Shown: positions 21,212-30,619, counted from the first letter of the stretch. The stretch is DNA of 64,000 nt from Gloeocapsopsis crepidinum LEGE 06123 (GCF_015207655.1 NZ_JADEWN010000014.1:1-64000), one strand, 5' to 3'. The notes: generated from the sequence alone by a model not told the origin. Translations and numbers: made by a program.

Positions 21212-22225
21212 ATGAGTACCATTTCAGTTATCGATCCCTTTGATGTTGTCCGTGATGCAAAAATGCCATTTTTAACACAAGCATTGCATCCTGAAGTCGT
21301 CCAACAGCAGTTCGATCGGCTTTCACTGTGGCAAAACACGCACCCGATAAAACTACAAGCGATTCGCGTCATTCGCTATAAGCCAGGGCGTCGGTGTTTG
21401 ATTGAATATGATGTTGTTGAAAATCAATCAGTTGTCACGTTAATTGGCAAAACCCGTGCGAAGGGACTCGATCTTTGTACCTATCGTCTGCTGCAATTAC
21501 TCTGGCACAATGGTTTTGATGCCAAGAGTGGCGATCGCATTTCGGTTCCTGAACCCATCGGGGCAATTCCCCAATTTCAAATGTGGCTACAGCGTAAAGT
21601 TGCTGGTACAGTTGCTACGAATTTACTACTACAACCTGACGGTATTGCCTTATCACAGCACATTGCCCAAGCCGCGCATAAGCTACATCAGGCAAATATT
21701 GTTCCTCGCCGCAGCCATACAATGGCAGATGAACTACAGATTTTGCACGATCGCCTGTTGAAGGTAGTGCAACTATATCCGCATTTGTCACAACGTATCG
21801 AGAGGTTACTTGTAGCTTGCGATCGCCTCGGTACTGCGACGCCAGAGTTAGAAAATAGTGGCATTCATCGCGATTTTTACCCCGATCAAGTTTTAGTTGC
21901 AGGCGATCGCATTTACTTGCTTGATTTGGATCTTTATTGTCTTGGCGATCCGAGTTTGGATATTGGCAACTTTATTGCACATGTAACTGAACAAAGCTTG
22001 CGTACTCTAGGCAATGCAGATGCTTTAATAGATCGAGAAGAAGCGGCGATCGCTGAATTTACTCGTCTATCTAGTACTGCAACTCATGTCGCCATCCAGG
22101 CGTATAAAACCCTGACGTTAGCGCGACATATTTACATTAGTACGCTATTTCCTGAACGGCAAAAATTTACAGAGACACTCTTAGAACTTTGCGAACAAAG
22201 GTCTGTAGCCTCTCATTATGTGTGA
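21212..22225 (+). CDS. Second phosphotransferase-fold protein (APH-like)
   Basis: The 337-residue protein has the same fold as its neighbour. The N-lobe region is IRVIRYKPGRRCLIEYDV, the catalytic loop is GIHRDFYPDQVLV (HRDF replacing HGDF), and the metal motif is IYLLDLDLYCLGDPSLDIGNF. AGGAGG 5 nt upstream gives strong support for the ATG. It follows the first APH-like gene after 10 nt, and the two may act in sequence or as a heterodimer. Both are diverged from each other, so this is not a recent duplication. The substrate is unknown. Confidence 0.75.
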   Translation: MSTISVIDPFDVVRDAKMPFLTQALHPEVVQQQFDRLSLWQNTHPIKLQAIRVIRYKPGRRCLIEYDVVENQSVVTLIGKTRAKGLDLCTYRLLQLLWHNGFDAKSGDRISVPEPIGAIPQFQMWLQRKVAGTVATNLLLQPDGIALSQHIAQAAHKLHQANIVPRRSHTMADELQILHDRLLKVVQLYPHLSQRIERLLVACDRLGTATPELENSGIHRDFYPDQVLVAGDRIYLLDLDLYCLGDPSLDIGNFIAHVTEQSLRTLGNADALIDREEAAIAEFTRLSSTATHVAIQAYKTLTLARHIYISTLFPERQKFTETLLELCEQRSVASHYV

Positions 22226-22235
22226 GAACGGATTA

Positions 22236-23783
22236 ATGACAATAACATCAACCAAAATATTAACACAACTCACCGTATTAGGTGTTTTTTCAATCTTGAC
22301 AAATGCTCCTGTTAGTGCATCAGAAATTTCTAGCACTACCGAGCTACTTGCACAAGTGACATCGGTGTCTCAGTTATCTGATGTAGCACCTAATGATTGG
22401 GCATTTCAATCACTCCGCGCGTTGGTAGAACGCTATGGTTGTGTTGCAGGTTATCCCGATGGAACGTATCGCGGCGATCGCGCTTTAACTCGATATGAGT
22501 TTGCAGCAGGGTTGAATGCTTGTTTAGATCAGATCAATACTTTGATTACTTCTAGCACAACAGGCGCAATTCGTCAAGCAGATCTGGATACCTTACAACG
22601 ATTGCAAGCTGAGTTTGCGCAAGAACTAGCAACGTTACAAGGAAGTGTCGATCAACTTGAAGCCCGTACTGCTGAACTTGAAGCACAACAATTTTCGACA
22701 ACAACACGACTCGAAGGCGAAGTTTTATTTGCGGTGAGTGGCGTTACTGGCGATCGCAAAGCTGATGGTAGCGATGAGGAAATTAATGATAGCATCACAC
22801 TCAACAATCGTGTCCGGCTCAACTTTATTACTAGTTTCTCTGGTTCTGATGCCTTCCGAGTGCGTTTACAAGCGCGTAATATCCCTGAATTAGAAGATGC
22901 GGCAGGTACGCCAATGGCAAATTTGGGGTTTGATGGTAATAGCGAAAATCGCATAGAAGTAAGTCGGATGGATTATGCTTTTCCGCTGGGCGATCGCGCC
23001 CAAGGTTATTTGAGTTTTGTCGGTGGAGGCTTGGGCGATTTTGTCACTAACGTGAATCCGCTATATGGTAGTAGTGGTTCGGGTGCAGTTTCACTGTTTG
23101 CGCGAGAAAATCCAGTGCGACGACAAGGAAGTGCGCCTGGGGCAAGTTTTGCGTATAGCTTTAGTGATGCTGTTACTTTAGAAGTTGGGATTGCAACGAG
23201 TGACGCAACTGATCCAGAAGTAGGTATTTGGCAAAGTCCTTATGCAGCGATCGCGCAGTTAACTGTACAACCCATCGAAACTTTAAATCTCGGTTTAACT
23301 TATGTTCGTTCGTACAACAGCATTAGTACGGGTACAGGTAGCGAATTATCCAACGATCCGTTTGATGGTGATGCAGATGCGATTACGGGAAACTCGTATG
23401 GTGTCGAAGCCGCATTACAAGTGAGTCCTAATTTTACACTTGGTGGTAGAGTTGGTTTGATTCAAGCAACCGCAACTGATCTTGATGACAATCCTTCGGC
23501 AGATATTTTCACTTGGGCTGTGTCGCTTGCTTTCCCTGACTTAGCCGGAGAAGATAATTTAGCGGGTATCATTATTGGTCTACCGCCCAAAGTCGTGAGT
23601 AATCAACTTGATCCAGATTTAGAAGAAGATGATAGTTCCTTACACCTTGAAGCTTTCTACCGCTTTCAAGTTAACGACAACTTAGCAATTACTCCTGGTG
23701 TTTTTATGATTACCAATCCCGAACACGATGCAGATAATGACACGATTTATGTAGGAACTGTCCGCACGACGTTTGAATTTTGA
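22236..23783 (+). CDS. Iron uptake porin (SLH domain plus OprB-type barrel)
   Basis: From ATG 22236 the protein is 515 residues; an ATG at 22218 that overlaps the previous stop would add six residues. I prefer 22236 because MTITSTKILTQLTVLGVFSI looks like a signal peptide, cleaved near VSASE. An SLH domain follows (DVAPNDWAFQSLRALVERYG, YPDGTYRGDRALTRYEFA), then a short coiled coil (about 110-145) and an OprB-like beta barrel ending in TVRTTFEF with a terminal aromatic residue. Cyanobacterial SLH-OprB porins of this kind sit in the outer membrane, bind peptidoglycan through the SLH domain and are linked to iron uptake. It lies at the end of the glycosyltransferase operon but may have its own promoter. 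Confidence 0.88.
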   Translation: MTITSTKILTQLTVLGVFSILTNAPVSASEISSTTELLAQVTSVSQLSDVAPNDWAFQSLRALVERYGCVAGYPDGTYRGDRALTRYEFAAGLNACLDQINTLITSSTTGAIRQADLDTLQRLQAEFAQELATLQGSVDQLEARTAELEAQQFSTTTRLEGEVLFAVSGVTGDRKADGSDEEINDSITLNNRVRLNFITSFSGSDAFRVRLQARNIPELEDAAGTPMANLGFDGNSENRIEVSRMDYAFPLGDRAQGYLSFVGGGLGDFVTNVNPLYGSSGSGAVSLFARENPVRRQGSAPGASFAYSFSDAVTLEVGIATSDATDPEVGIWQSPYAAIAQLTVQPIETLNLGLTYVRSYNSISTGTGSELSNDPFDGDADAITGNSYGVEAALQVSPNFTLGGRVGLIQATATDLDDNPSADIFTWAVSLAFPDLAGEDNLAGIIIGLPPKVVSNQLDPDLEEDDSSLHLEAFYRFQVNDNLAITPGVFMITNPEHDADNDTIYVGTVRTTFEF

Positions 23784-23794
23784 AGTAGAGAAAG

Positions 23795-23815
23795 GGTAAT
23801 AGGTAATTGGTAATC
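23795..23815. repeat. Heptamer tandem repeat (GGTAATN, 3 copies)
   Basis: Three direct heptamers GGTAATA, GGTAATT, GGTAATC follow the porin stop codon by 11 bp. Confidence 0.6.
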
Positions 23816-23909
23816 GGATTTCACTCTATTGCTAGAAGCGTAACTACGGTAAGTTCAAGATATAAATGAATAAACACAAGCTGGTGTAGTTCAGTTTCAT
23901 TAAATACAA

Positions 23910-24833
23910 ATGCGATCGCATCAAACTTCAGGTCGATGGCGTTTAGGTTTAGCCTTGTCGCTATTGACGGTTTTCTTGTGGGGAATTTTACCCATTGCTT
24001 TATCAGTAACACTCCAAGCACTTGATGTTTATACACTTACTTGGTTTCGATTTTTAATTTCCTTTGGGTTACTCGCAATTTATTTAGCTAGCCGCCAGCA
24101 GTTACCCCAATTGCAAAAACTCCGCAGCGCAGGGTTAGGACTTGTTGTCGTTGCTACAGTATTTTTAGGAATAAATTACTTACTCTTCGTACAAGGTTTA
24201 ACGCTAACATCGCCTGCAAATGCCCAAGTCTTAATTCAACTTGCACCAGTATTATTTGGGATAGGTGCGATCGCATTTTTTAAAGAACGCTTTAATCGCT
24301 ATCAATCCATCGGGTTGAGTACCCTTGTGCTTGGTTTAGTGTTGTTCTTTAATGAGCAACTACAGAGTTTACTCACAGCAAATTCTACTTACCTTATCGG
24401 TAGTGGTATTCTTGTACTCGCAGCTGCAGCTTGGGCAGTGTATGCTTTAGCACAGAAACAATTACTGCGATCGCTTTCTTCCGCAAACGTAATGCTACTG
24501 ATCTACGGTGGTTGTGCGCTGCTATTTACGCCTGTGGCGACACCGTCAACAATTCTGACGCTGAGTCTTTTACACTGGGGAACGCTACTATTTTGTGGGT
24601 TAAATACTTTGATTGCCTATGGTGCATTTGCTGAAGCCCTCGAACATTGGGAAGCTTCGCGGGTGAGTGCAGTTCTTGCATTAACTCCAGTTGTAACTTT
24701 GGCATCCGTAGAGATAGTATCATCACTCCTTCCTAAGTGGATTGCCAGCGAACAATTAACATTGTTAGGCTTGATTGGAGCCATTTTAGTTGTGAGTGGT
24801 TCAATGGCGATCGCTTTAGGGAGATCGCGTTAA
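23910..24833 (+). CDS. EamA/DMT-family transporter
   Basis: The 307-residue protein consists almost entirely of ten hydrophobic helices in two repeated halves. Typical EamA signatures are LTVFLWGILPIALS near the start, LTLTSPANAQVLIQLAPVLFGIGAI in the first half, and ALTPVVTLASVEI in the second. Members export metabolites, amino acids or nucleotide sugars. The initiating ATG abuts a HIP1-like octamer. It follows the iron porin gene by 126 bp on the same strand. The substrate cannot be predicted. Confidence 0.88.
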   Translation: MRSHQTSGRWRLGLALSLLTVFLWGILPIALSVTLQALDVYTLTWFRFLISFGLLAIYLASRQQLPQLQKLRSAGLGLVVVATVFLGINYLLFVQGLTLTSPANAQVLIQLAPVLFGIGAIAFFKERFNRYQSIGLSTLVLGLVLFFNEQLQSLLTANSTYLIGSGILVLAAAAWAVYALAQKQLLRSLSSANVMLLIYGGCALLFTPVATPSTILTLSLLHWGTLLFCGLNTLIAYGAFAEALEHWEASRVSAVLALTPVVTLASVEIVSSLLPKWIASEQLTLLGLIGAILVVSGSMAIALGRSR

Positions 24834-24880
24834 ATGCAGTAGCTTGGTAGATATACTTCTTATCTTTACCCCATCTACTT

Positions 24881-25339
24881 ATGAGTAAACAATTAGATGA
24901 AACTGTTTCTAGAGAAATCGCCAATAATATCAAAAGTAAAGCTAAAGACAGCTTTGATAACGCCTATAAAGCAGCCTTAGCCACTGAAGGCGCGCTGTAT
25001 GTTCAAGGCTTTTTAGTTTTAGCAGCAAAACCTTATCGCATCATCGAACACAGCTGGATTGAACTCGAAGAACAAATTATTGATCCGACACTGCCTTTTT
25101 TAAATCACAAAGCACAAGATCTTTACTACTATCCTGCACAGCAACTTACACTAAAGCAACTCAAAGCCGCCATAGAAGAAGCACAAGAAGATTATCCTGA
25201 AGACAATCCCCTGCCAGTTTACGGTGCTGCACCTTATGAATACTATGGTGATGTCATGTTGGGTGGTGCTGAATACTTAGCAGCATATCAAGCCGCCGAA
25301 GCTAAATGGAAAGAGTTAAGCGATCCGCAGTACAATTAG
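24881..25339 (+). CDS. Hypothetical protein
   Basis: This is a 152-residue soluble-looking protein without a signal peptide. The N-terminal third is helical and charged (ETVSREIANNIKSKAKDSF), the middle contains YRIIEHSWIELEEQIIDPTLP, and the C-terminal part is rich in Tyr, Ala and Glu. The composition and codon use resemble its neighbours and no other frame is better, so I take it as a real gene. I do not recognise a family. It lies 47 bp after the EamA transporter and converges with the MFS gene 25 bp later. Confidence 0.6.
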   Translation: MSKQLDETVSREIANNIKSKAKDSFDNAYKAALATEGALYVQGFLVLAAKPYRIIEHSWIELEEQIIDPTLPFLNHKAQDLYYYPAQQLTLKQLKAAIEEAQEDYPEDNPLPVYGAAPYEYYGDVMLGGAEYLAAYQAAEAKWKELSDPQYN

Positions 25340-25364
25340 CGGCGATCGCATTTATGCAGAAATA

Positions 25365-26675
25365 TTAACCCGCATCCTGATCGAGTAGCAAATCTTCGAC
25401 ATTTCGCAGTGAGTGGAACTGATACCCACACAAGCCCACTAAAGACATACACAAAGCACAAATTACGTATAGCACAGATATACCAGCGCCTGTACCCGTG
25501 CCAAATAATCTGCCAAAAAATGGTGTTAGCATACCTCCTGGATGCATTGCAGGTTCAAAAACGTTGTCAGCTAGTAATCCAGCAATCAAGTAGGCAAATG
25601 CCGAGGTTAGTTGTTCAACTAAGGAACGTGCAGCAAACACGCGCCCTTGAATATTAGGATGAACTTTTGTCATCCAAATTGCCGTAGTAGAACTGCCACT
25701 TAAAGGAGCATAGAGTGATGCGCTAAACTGAGCTAACATCCAAATCCAAGGTGATTGACCTAAGCCCAACACAGTTTTACTTAAACCAATTCCAGCCATA
25801 CCAATTAGAACTCCTTTGATCCGGCGCTTGAAACCACCCCAGCGGCTAATGATTAAAGCGCCAATCACACCACCTACACCTGCTGCTGATGCTAAGCTAC
25901 CCAGAACGACAGTATCGTTGCCGCTACGTGACAAAATCATTGGGGTGTAAAGCAAATCGCAGATATCATAGGGTAGCCAAAACAAAAATCCGGCAATAAG
26001 CAGTGCAAGCATCCCTCGACGTGCTCGAATGTAACGCATCCCAAACACAAATTCTCGCCAAATATTCGGATTAATTTGACTTTCGGCTTCATCTGGTAAA
26101 GGTTGAGGAACTTTGACAAGTAAGATACTGCTAATGGCAATCAAAAAAGTCACAATATCAATCACACAAATGCCAGCCAAACCAATTGAATAGTAAAGAT
26201 ATCCTGCTAATGCTGGACCAACAATATTAGCACCATAACCCGATACAAAATCTAGGCTACTTGCACGGGCATAATGCTTTGTTGGAACCATTAATGAAAC
26301 TGATGCAGAGTAGGCAAGCCACTGAATTTGATTAAAAGTTCCCGCGATCGCACCTGTAACATATAAATGCCAAACTTGCAACTGATTGGTGAGATACAAC
26401 AAGACAATCATGACGGTTAGAGTGACAGTAATCGTATCACCCAATACCATCAACAATTTACGATTACATCGATCTACAATTACCCCAGCGATCGGACTAA
26501 ATAAAATACTAGGTAGCAGCGTAAAAAAATCTACTAGCGCTAAAGAAGTCACTTGACCGCTAAATTCCCATGCCCAAATATTAAAGGCGAAGGTACTCAT
26601 TGTACTGCCAATTGTTGAAACTAGCTGACCGCTCCAGACGATAATAAAGTTACGCAGGCTGGGAGAAGGCGACAT
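25365..26675 (-). CDS. MFS transporter, probable siderophore exporter
   Basis: The 436-residue protein has about 12 hydrophobic helices and MFS signatures: the N-terminal FIIVWSGQLVSTIGSTMSTFAF, and the loop 2-3 motif GVIVDRCNRKLLMVLGD. This profile fits the MFS_3/EntS-like branch, whose members include the enterobactin exporter EntS. It is the third gene of the leftward TonB receptor-FecB-MFS group, beside the siderophore assembly line, so export of the siderophore across the inner membrane is the likely role. A 226-bp repeat-containing spacer separates it from the FecB-like gene, so transcription may be separate. Confidence 0.82.
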   Translation of the reverse strand: MSPSPSLRNFIIVWSGQLVSTIGSTMSTFAFNIWAWEFSGQVTSLALVDFFTLLPSILFSPIAGVIVDRCNRKLLMVLGDTITVTLTVMIVLLYLTNQLQVWHLYVTGAIAGTFNQIQWLAYSASVSLMVPTKHYARASSLDFVSGYGANIVGPALAGYLYYSIGLAGICVIDIVTFLIAISSILLVKVPQPLPDEAESQINPNIWREFVFGMRYIRARRGMLALLIAGFLFWLPYDICDLLYTPMILSRSGNDTVVLGSLASAAGVGGVIGALIISRWGGFKRRIKGVLIGMAGIGLSKTVLGLGQSPWIWMLAQFSASLYAPLSGSSTTAIWMTKVHPNIQGRVFAARSLVEQLTSAFAYLIAGLLADNVFEPAMHPGGMLTPFFGRLFGTGTGAGISVLYVICALCMSLVGLCGYQFHSLRNVEDLLLDQDAG

Positions 26676-26693
26676 TTTTTATTTTGGATAAAA

Positions 26694-26845
26694 AGTTTTG
26701 AGTTTTGAGTTCTGGAAAGCGAACAAAGGTGCCGGAGGCAAATATTTTAAGTTTTAAGTTTTGTTAGCGTAGCGGTGCCTTAGCACGTTTTGAATTAGAA
26801 GAACTCTCTTAAACTCAACACTCAACATTCATAACTCATAACTCT
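26694..26845. repeat. Two complementary heptamer repeat blocks
   Basis: The left block, 26694-26712, repeats AGTTTTG twice and then AGTT; AGTTTTAAGTTTTG follows at 26750-26763. The right block, 26812-26844, repeats AACTCAA, CACTCAA, CATTCAT, AACTCAT, AACTC. The two are nearly reverse complements (one mismatch over 11 bases), so a transcript could fold into a long stem-loop. Between them lies GCGTAGCGGTGCCTTAGCAC, similar to dispersed cyanobacterial repeat sequences. Confidence 0.6.
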
Positions 26846-26901
26846 TGCTAGGATAATAGTGACCAATTACCAGTCTTTAAGGTATGTTTATTTTCATCTA
26901 C

Positions 26902-27894
26902 CTATTGACTACTTATTTTTGAACCCGCACCCAGTAGGTATTGAGAAATATCATCTAAAATAGCATTTGCGCATAAGATATTACCAACAATCCAATAACC
27001 TGAATTAACTGTGTAAATACGGTTATTTTTAACAACATTAAGTAATTGCCAAATTTGATTATCGCGATATCTTTTAAAGTTATTTTCCGAACCTGGATCG
27101 AGTGCTACAAACATGACATCAGCATCAAGTAATTCTATACTTTCTAAACCTACCAATACATAACTATCAGCAGGATTGCTGACTTTTTTTTGTGCTTCTG
27201 GTATGGAAAGCCCAACTTCTTCTAAAATTTTAACAGGAAATGAAAATTGATTTTGAAACTGCGTTAGAGGCGAACCCCCATAGAAACGAATAATAGAAAC
27301 TTCAGTATTTTGATGCTTTTGTTCAATAGCTGCCCGCAGTTTTTCTACGCGCTGTTGATATAGGTTTAATGCTTGCGAAGCTTGCGTCTCTCTATTTAGC
27401 ATTTTGCCGAGTAGTTGCAAGGTTTCTTTCCAAGCTGTTTCATCAAATTGTATCGATACTGTTGGAGCTATTTTTGAAAAAATTCCGTAATTTTCTGCAC
27501 CAATTTCTAGCCCTAAGATTAAATCTGGCTGTAATTCCACAATTTTTTCTAGATTAAGCAGGCTCTCTTTACCAATAGAAATTATCCCCTCAATTTTGTT
27601 ACCAAACTGAGGACCTCGACTACCTAAAGCATTCGATTCAGCAGCAGCAATTGGTTTGAATCCTAAGCCAACTACAGCATCTAAAACGGTTTCATCTGTC
27701 ACTATAATTCGTTGGGGATTTGTAGGAATACAACTTTCTCCCAACTGATGTTTTGTAACTTGACATTCTGATGTTGTAAATTGTCCCCTTGGGTTGCCTT
27801 TAGTAGCAATTTGGTTTGAGCAAGCTATCACTAAAAGATAAGTGAAAGTCACAAGTAAAACAAACTGAAAAAAATGATGTATATTTCTCTTCAT
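26902..27894 (-). CDS. Iron-siderophore ABC transporter substrate-binding lipoprotein (FecB-like)
   Basis: The 330-residue protein begins with a hydrophobic signal ending in a lipobox, LVIAC with C25 as lipidated cysteine. The rest is a helical-backbone binding protein of the FecB/FhuD class: PQRIIVTDETVLDAVVGLGFKPIA, LEKIVELQPDLILG, and the C-terminal ANAILDDISQYLLG. It would bind the ferric siderophore in the periplasm and hand it to an inner-membrane permease. It lies 31 bp downstream of the TonB receptor on the same strand and is certainly in its operon. No permease or ATPase gene for this transporter is in the window. Confidence 0.92.
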   Translation of the reverse strand: MKRNIHHFFQFVLLVTFTYLLVIACSNQIATKGNPRGQFTTSECQVTKHQLGESCIPTNPQRIIVTDETVLDAVVGLGFKPIAAAESNALGSRGPQFGNKIEGIISIGKESLLNLEKIVELQPDLILGLEIGAENYGIFSKIAPTVSIQFDETAWKETLQLLGKMLNRETQASQALNLYQQRVEKLRAAIEQKHQNTEVSIIRFYGGSPLTQFQNQFSFPVKILEEVGLSIPEAQKKVSNPADSYVLVGLESIELLDADVMFVALDPGSENNFKRYRDNQIWQLLNVVKNNRIYTVNSGYWIVGNILCANAILDDISQYLLGAGSKISSQ

Positions 27895-27925
27895 CCTGAC
27901 TACCCAAGGGTTAAATTATGATGAA

Positions 27926-30619
27926 TTACCAAGTTATGCGGTAATTGACACTAAGAGTTCTCCCTCGTGCTGGAAACCGATACGAATTACCGAGAAAATC
28001 ACCTTGGAATTGATTGAAAACAGGAGTGTATTGGGTATCGAGTAAATTTTCAATGCCAATATCAATTGTGCCTGCACCAAGTTGAATACTGCTGATGTAG
28101 TCCAAGACGAAATAGCCATCGATTGGTCCATTATCTGAACCAGCTTCAAAACCGCGATCGCGATCGCCAACGTATAACGCTTGCAAACGGTTGCGCCAGC
28201 CAGGGGTTGTTTGATGTTGTAGATAAGCCGTGAGTTTAATCGGCGGGACTTCTGCAGAATTGAGTGCTTGATAATCGCCATCACCCTCAAGATCGTTCTC
28301 ACCTTCTTGCCATGTCAACGAACCTCCCAGTGCAAGTGCTGTTGTTGCTTGCCAATCAATCGCCGCTTCAATACCATAATTTCTTTGGGGTGCGCGTGCT
28401 AAAAGCAAAGTACCAGGTAACTCAGGATTTTCAACTAAAGTTGTTCCCAAATCAGATTGACTGTAGAATCCAGCTAGCGATGCTTGCACTGTGTTCCAGT
28501 TTCCCCGAATACCAATTTCGTAGTTATTCACTTTTTGCGGTTCGGAAATATCAACATCGCGATCAAATCGAAACCCTGTAGTAGCGTTAGAAAAGAGAAT
28601 GCGGGCAATTGGTGCTAGCGAAAAACCTTGCGCAAAGTTAGCATAAACACTGATTGTATCACTTGGTTTAAAGACAACTCCGCTGTTGAATACCACATCG
28701 TCCAAAGTACGATTACCACCCTCGATTGGTTCGAGGAATTGATTAGTAAAGTCGGGGACATCAATTCCAAAGCGTTCGTAGCGCAAGCCACCACTTAACA
28801 ACCATTGTTCGCTGACGTCCCATTGAAGTTGTCCAAATAAACCAAGGTTTTCAATACTAAAACGGGGATAGAATGTGCGAGTTTCAGCAACACGTAAAAC
28901 TCGACCGCCAGTTGCATCAAATTCATCGGCGTCGAAGATTGATAATTCATCTTCTAGATTGGCATTTGAGTAGTCAACTCCCCACAGTAAGTTTGCTGTG
29001 TTAAAGACAGGAGTTTCAACTTGAAATCTTGCTCCCCACTTGTCATCAATCGCGTTGCGGGTTGTAATTCCTAAGGGGTCATCGAAGGGTCTACCATCAA
29101 AGAATGTTGGTACAATGCGCGTGTAGCGGTAGTAAACTTGAGCATTTAATTCACTCCCAAATAAGTTGGCGTGATTGTAGTCAAGCGTTAGGGCATAATT
29201 TAAAGTCCGTGGTGGATCGACTCCGATATATATCGGGTCAAAGGGAATCGCACGGGCTTTACGCTCAAAAGGTAACAAGTCTACGCTGAGGTCAGAGGTG
29301 ATGCTTGGGTCATTGCGATCGCGTGTTAAGTTTGCAGTCAATTGTAAGCGTTGGTTTTCGTCAAAGCGTACCCCGACTTTACCTAATGCTTGCGTTGTTG
29401 CGGTTTCTGCCGTATTTTCATCAAAGGGAATGCGCGAACCTTCAGCATCATAATTAATCCCCGTCGTTCGGCGCGACAACAGCGCAAAAACATCAAAGTT
29501 ACCTTCAGCAATTGAAATTGAATGACTGAAGAAATTGCCAAAACTGTCAGCTGCTAAATTGTCCGCCGCCTCAATACCTACCTGAGTTTCGGAAACTAAT
29601 CTGTCTTCGCTTGGTCTGCGGGTAATAATGTTAATCACCCCTCCTGTTCCACCATCTCCATACACCGCAGAAGGACCGCGGACAACTTCAATTCGTTCTA
29701 CTGCACTCGGTGCAATACTTCTCAGGTCGCGTTGATACCCAACATTACTATCGTTTGAGGTGACTGGAACACCATCGATTAAAACTTGAGGTGGACGACC
29801 GCGTATCGTTGAATTTCTGATAGTTCCTGTTGGTGGACCTGCACCAGGAGTTAATTTACCGATAATATCGTCTAAGCCTCTCGATACTGGAGCTAATTGC
29901 TCAATCTGTTCTCGTTCAATGATTGTTACAGTACGCGGGACATTTTGTAACTCTTCTTCGGTGCGCGTTGCTGTCACGACGAGTTCAATTGCTTCGTCAT
30001 CAGGTAATTGTTCGGATTGAGTTGTGTCTGGCTGGGGTGGCGTTGGTGCTTCTTGTTGAGGTGTAGTTGGTGTTGTTGTATCTGGTTGAGGTGACGCTGG
30101 CGCGCTTGATGTTGTTGCACTTGGCGTTACACCCAAAATTAAACCTTCATCGCTGTCAAATAAATCTAGTGTAGGAACACCTTGCGTGCCTGTAACTACC
30201 AATCGAATTGTTTGGTTATCAAGGTTTGTCAGGGCGATCTCTGCAATTCCTGAAACTGGATTATTTTGACGAAATTCTCCTGATGGTAGACGCAGTTGTG
30301 CTGATTGAACGTCAGCAGTTAATACATTACCTTCACTTACAGGTGTCACTTGCAACTGTTCGCCTTGGGTTGTTTCTAGAATGACTTCCAAACCTTGGTC
30401 GGTTTGTTCAACCCTGACGTTGCTAATCTCTATAATTTGAGGTTGCACCAGCTGTGCTGTCTCGGATGGTTGTCTGTCCCTCAGTAGTGGCTTGGCTAAC
30501 GTTGATACATTTCTATGACTTTGTGCTGAAACCTGTGCCTCTTCACAATTCGCACTAGTCGATAAGACAACAATAATTGAACCTGCTAAAAACAAACTTG
30601 GCAGTAATTTGACATTCAT
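27926..30619 (-). CDS. TonB-dependent siderophore receptor with AMIN domain
   Basis: The 897-residue protein starts with a signal peptide (about 1-25). An AMIN domain follows (about 60-165, EISNVRVEQTDQGLEVILET), then a Pro/Thr/Gln-rich linker (about 170-205). A TonB box-like stretch, IELVVTATR (about 210), leads into the plug domain (LIDGVPVTS, VERIEVVRGPSAVYGDGGTGGVINIITRRP). The remainder is a 22-strand-type barrel ending in a terminal tryptophan. An AMIN domain before the plug is common in cyanobacterial TonB receptors. It imports a ferric siderophore across the outer membrane. It is transcribed divergently from the NRPS/PKS operon, so the self-made siderophore is the likely ligand. Confidence 0.95.
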   Translation of the reverse strand: MNVKLLPSLFLAGSIIVVLSTSANCEEAQVSAQSHRNVSTLAKPLLRDRQPSETAQLVQPQIIEISNVRVEQTDQGLEVILETTQGEQLQVTPVSEGNVLTADVQSAQLRLPSGEFRQNNPVSGIAEIALTNLDNQTIRLVVTGTQGVPTLDLFDSDEGLILGVTPSATTSSAPASPQPDTTTPTTPQQEAPTPPQPDTTQSEQLPDDEAIELVVTATRTEEELQNVPRTVTIIEREQIEQLAPVSRGLDDIIGKLTPGAGPPTGTIRNSTIRGRPPQVLIDGVPVTSNDSNVGYQRDLRSIAPSAVERIEVVRGPSAVYGDGGTGGVINIITRRPSEDRLVSETQVGIEAADNLAADSFGNFFSHSISIAEGNFDVFALLSRRTTGINYDAEGSRIPFDENTAETATTQALGKVGVRFDENQRLQLTANLTRDRNDPSITSDLSVDLLPFERKARAIPFDPIYIGVDPPRTLNYALTLDYNHANLFGSELNAQVYYRYTRIVPTFFDGRPFDDPLGITTRNAIDDKWGARFQVETPVFNTANLLWGVDYSNANLEDELSIFDADEFDATGGRVLRVAETRTFYPRFSIENLGLFGQLQWDVSEQWLLSGGLRYERFGIDVPDFTNQFLEPIEGGNRTLDDVVFNSGVVFKPSDTISVYANFAQGFSLAPIARILFSNATTGFRFDRDVDISEPQKVNNYEIGIRGNWNTVQASLAGFYSQSDLGTTLVENPELPGTLLLARAPQRNYGIEAAIDWQATTALALGGSLTWQEGENDLEGDGDYQALNSAEVPPIKLTAYLQHQTTPGWRNRLQALYVGDRDRGFEAGSDNGPIDGYFVLDYISSIQLGAGTIDIGIENLLDTQYTPVFNQFQGDFLGNSYRFPARGRTLSVNYRITW

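Noticed and set aside
25365-26675. MFS gene as an antibiotic efflux pump unrelated to siderophores
   Set aside because: Its position beside the FecB-like and TonB receptor genes on the same strand favours siderophore export, although family resemblance alone would not decide.
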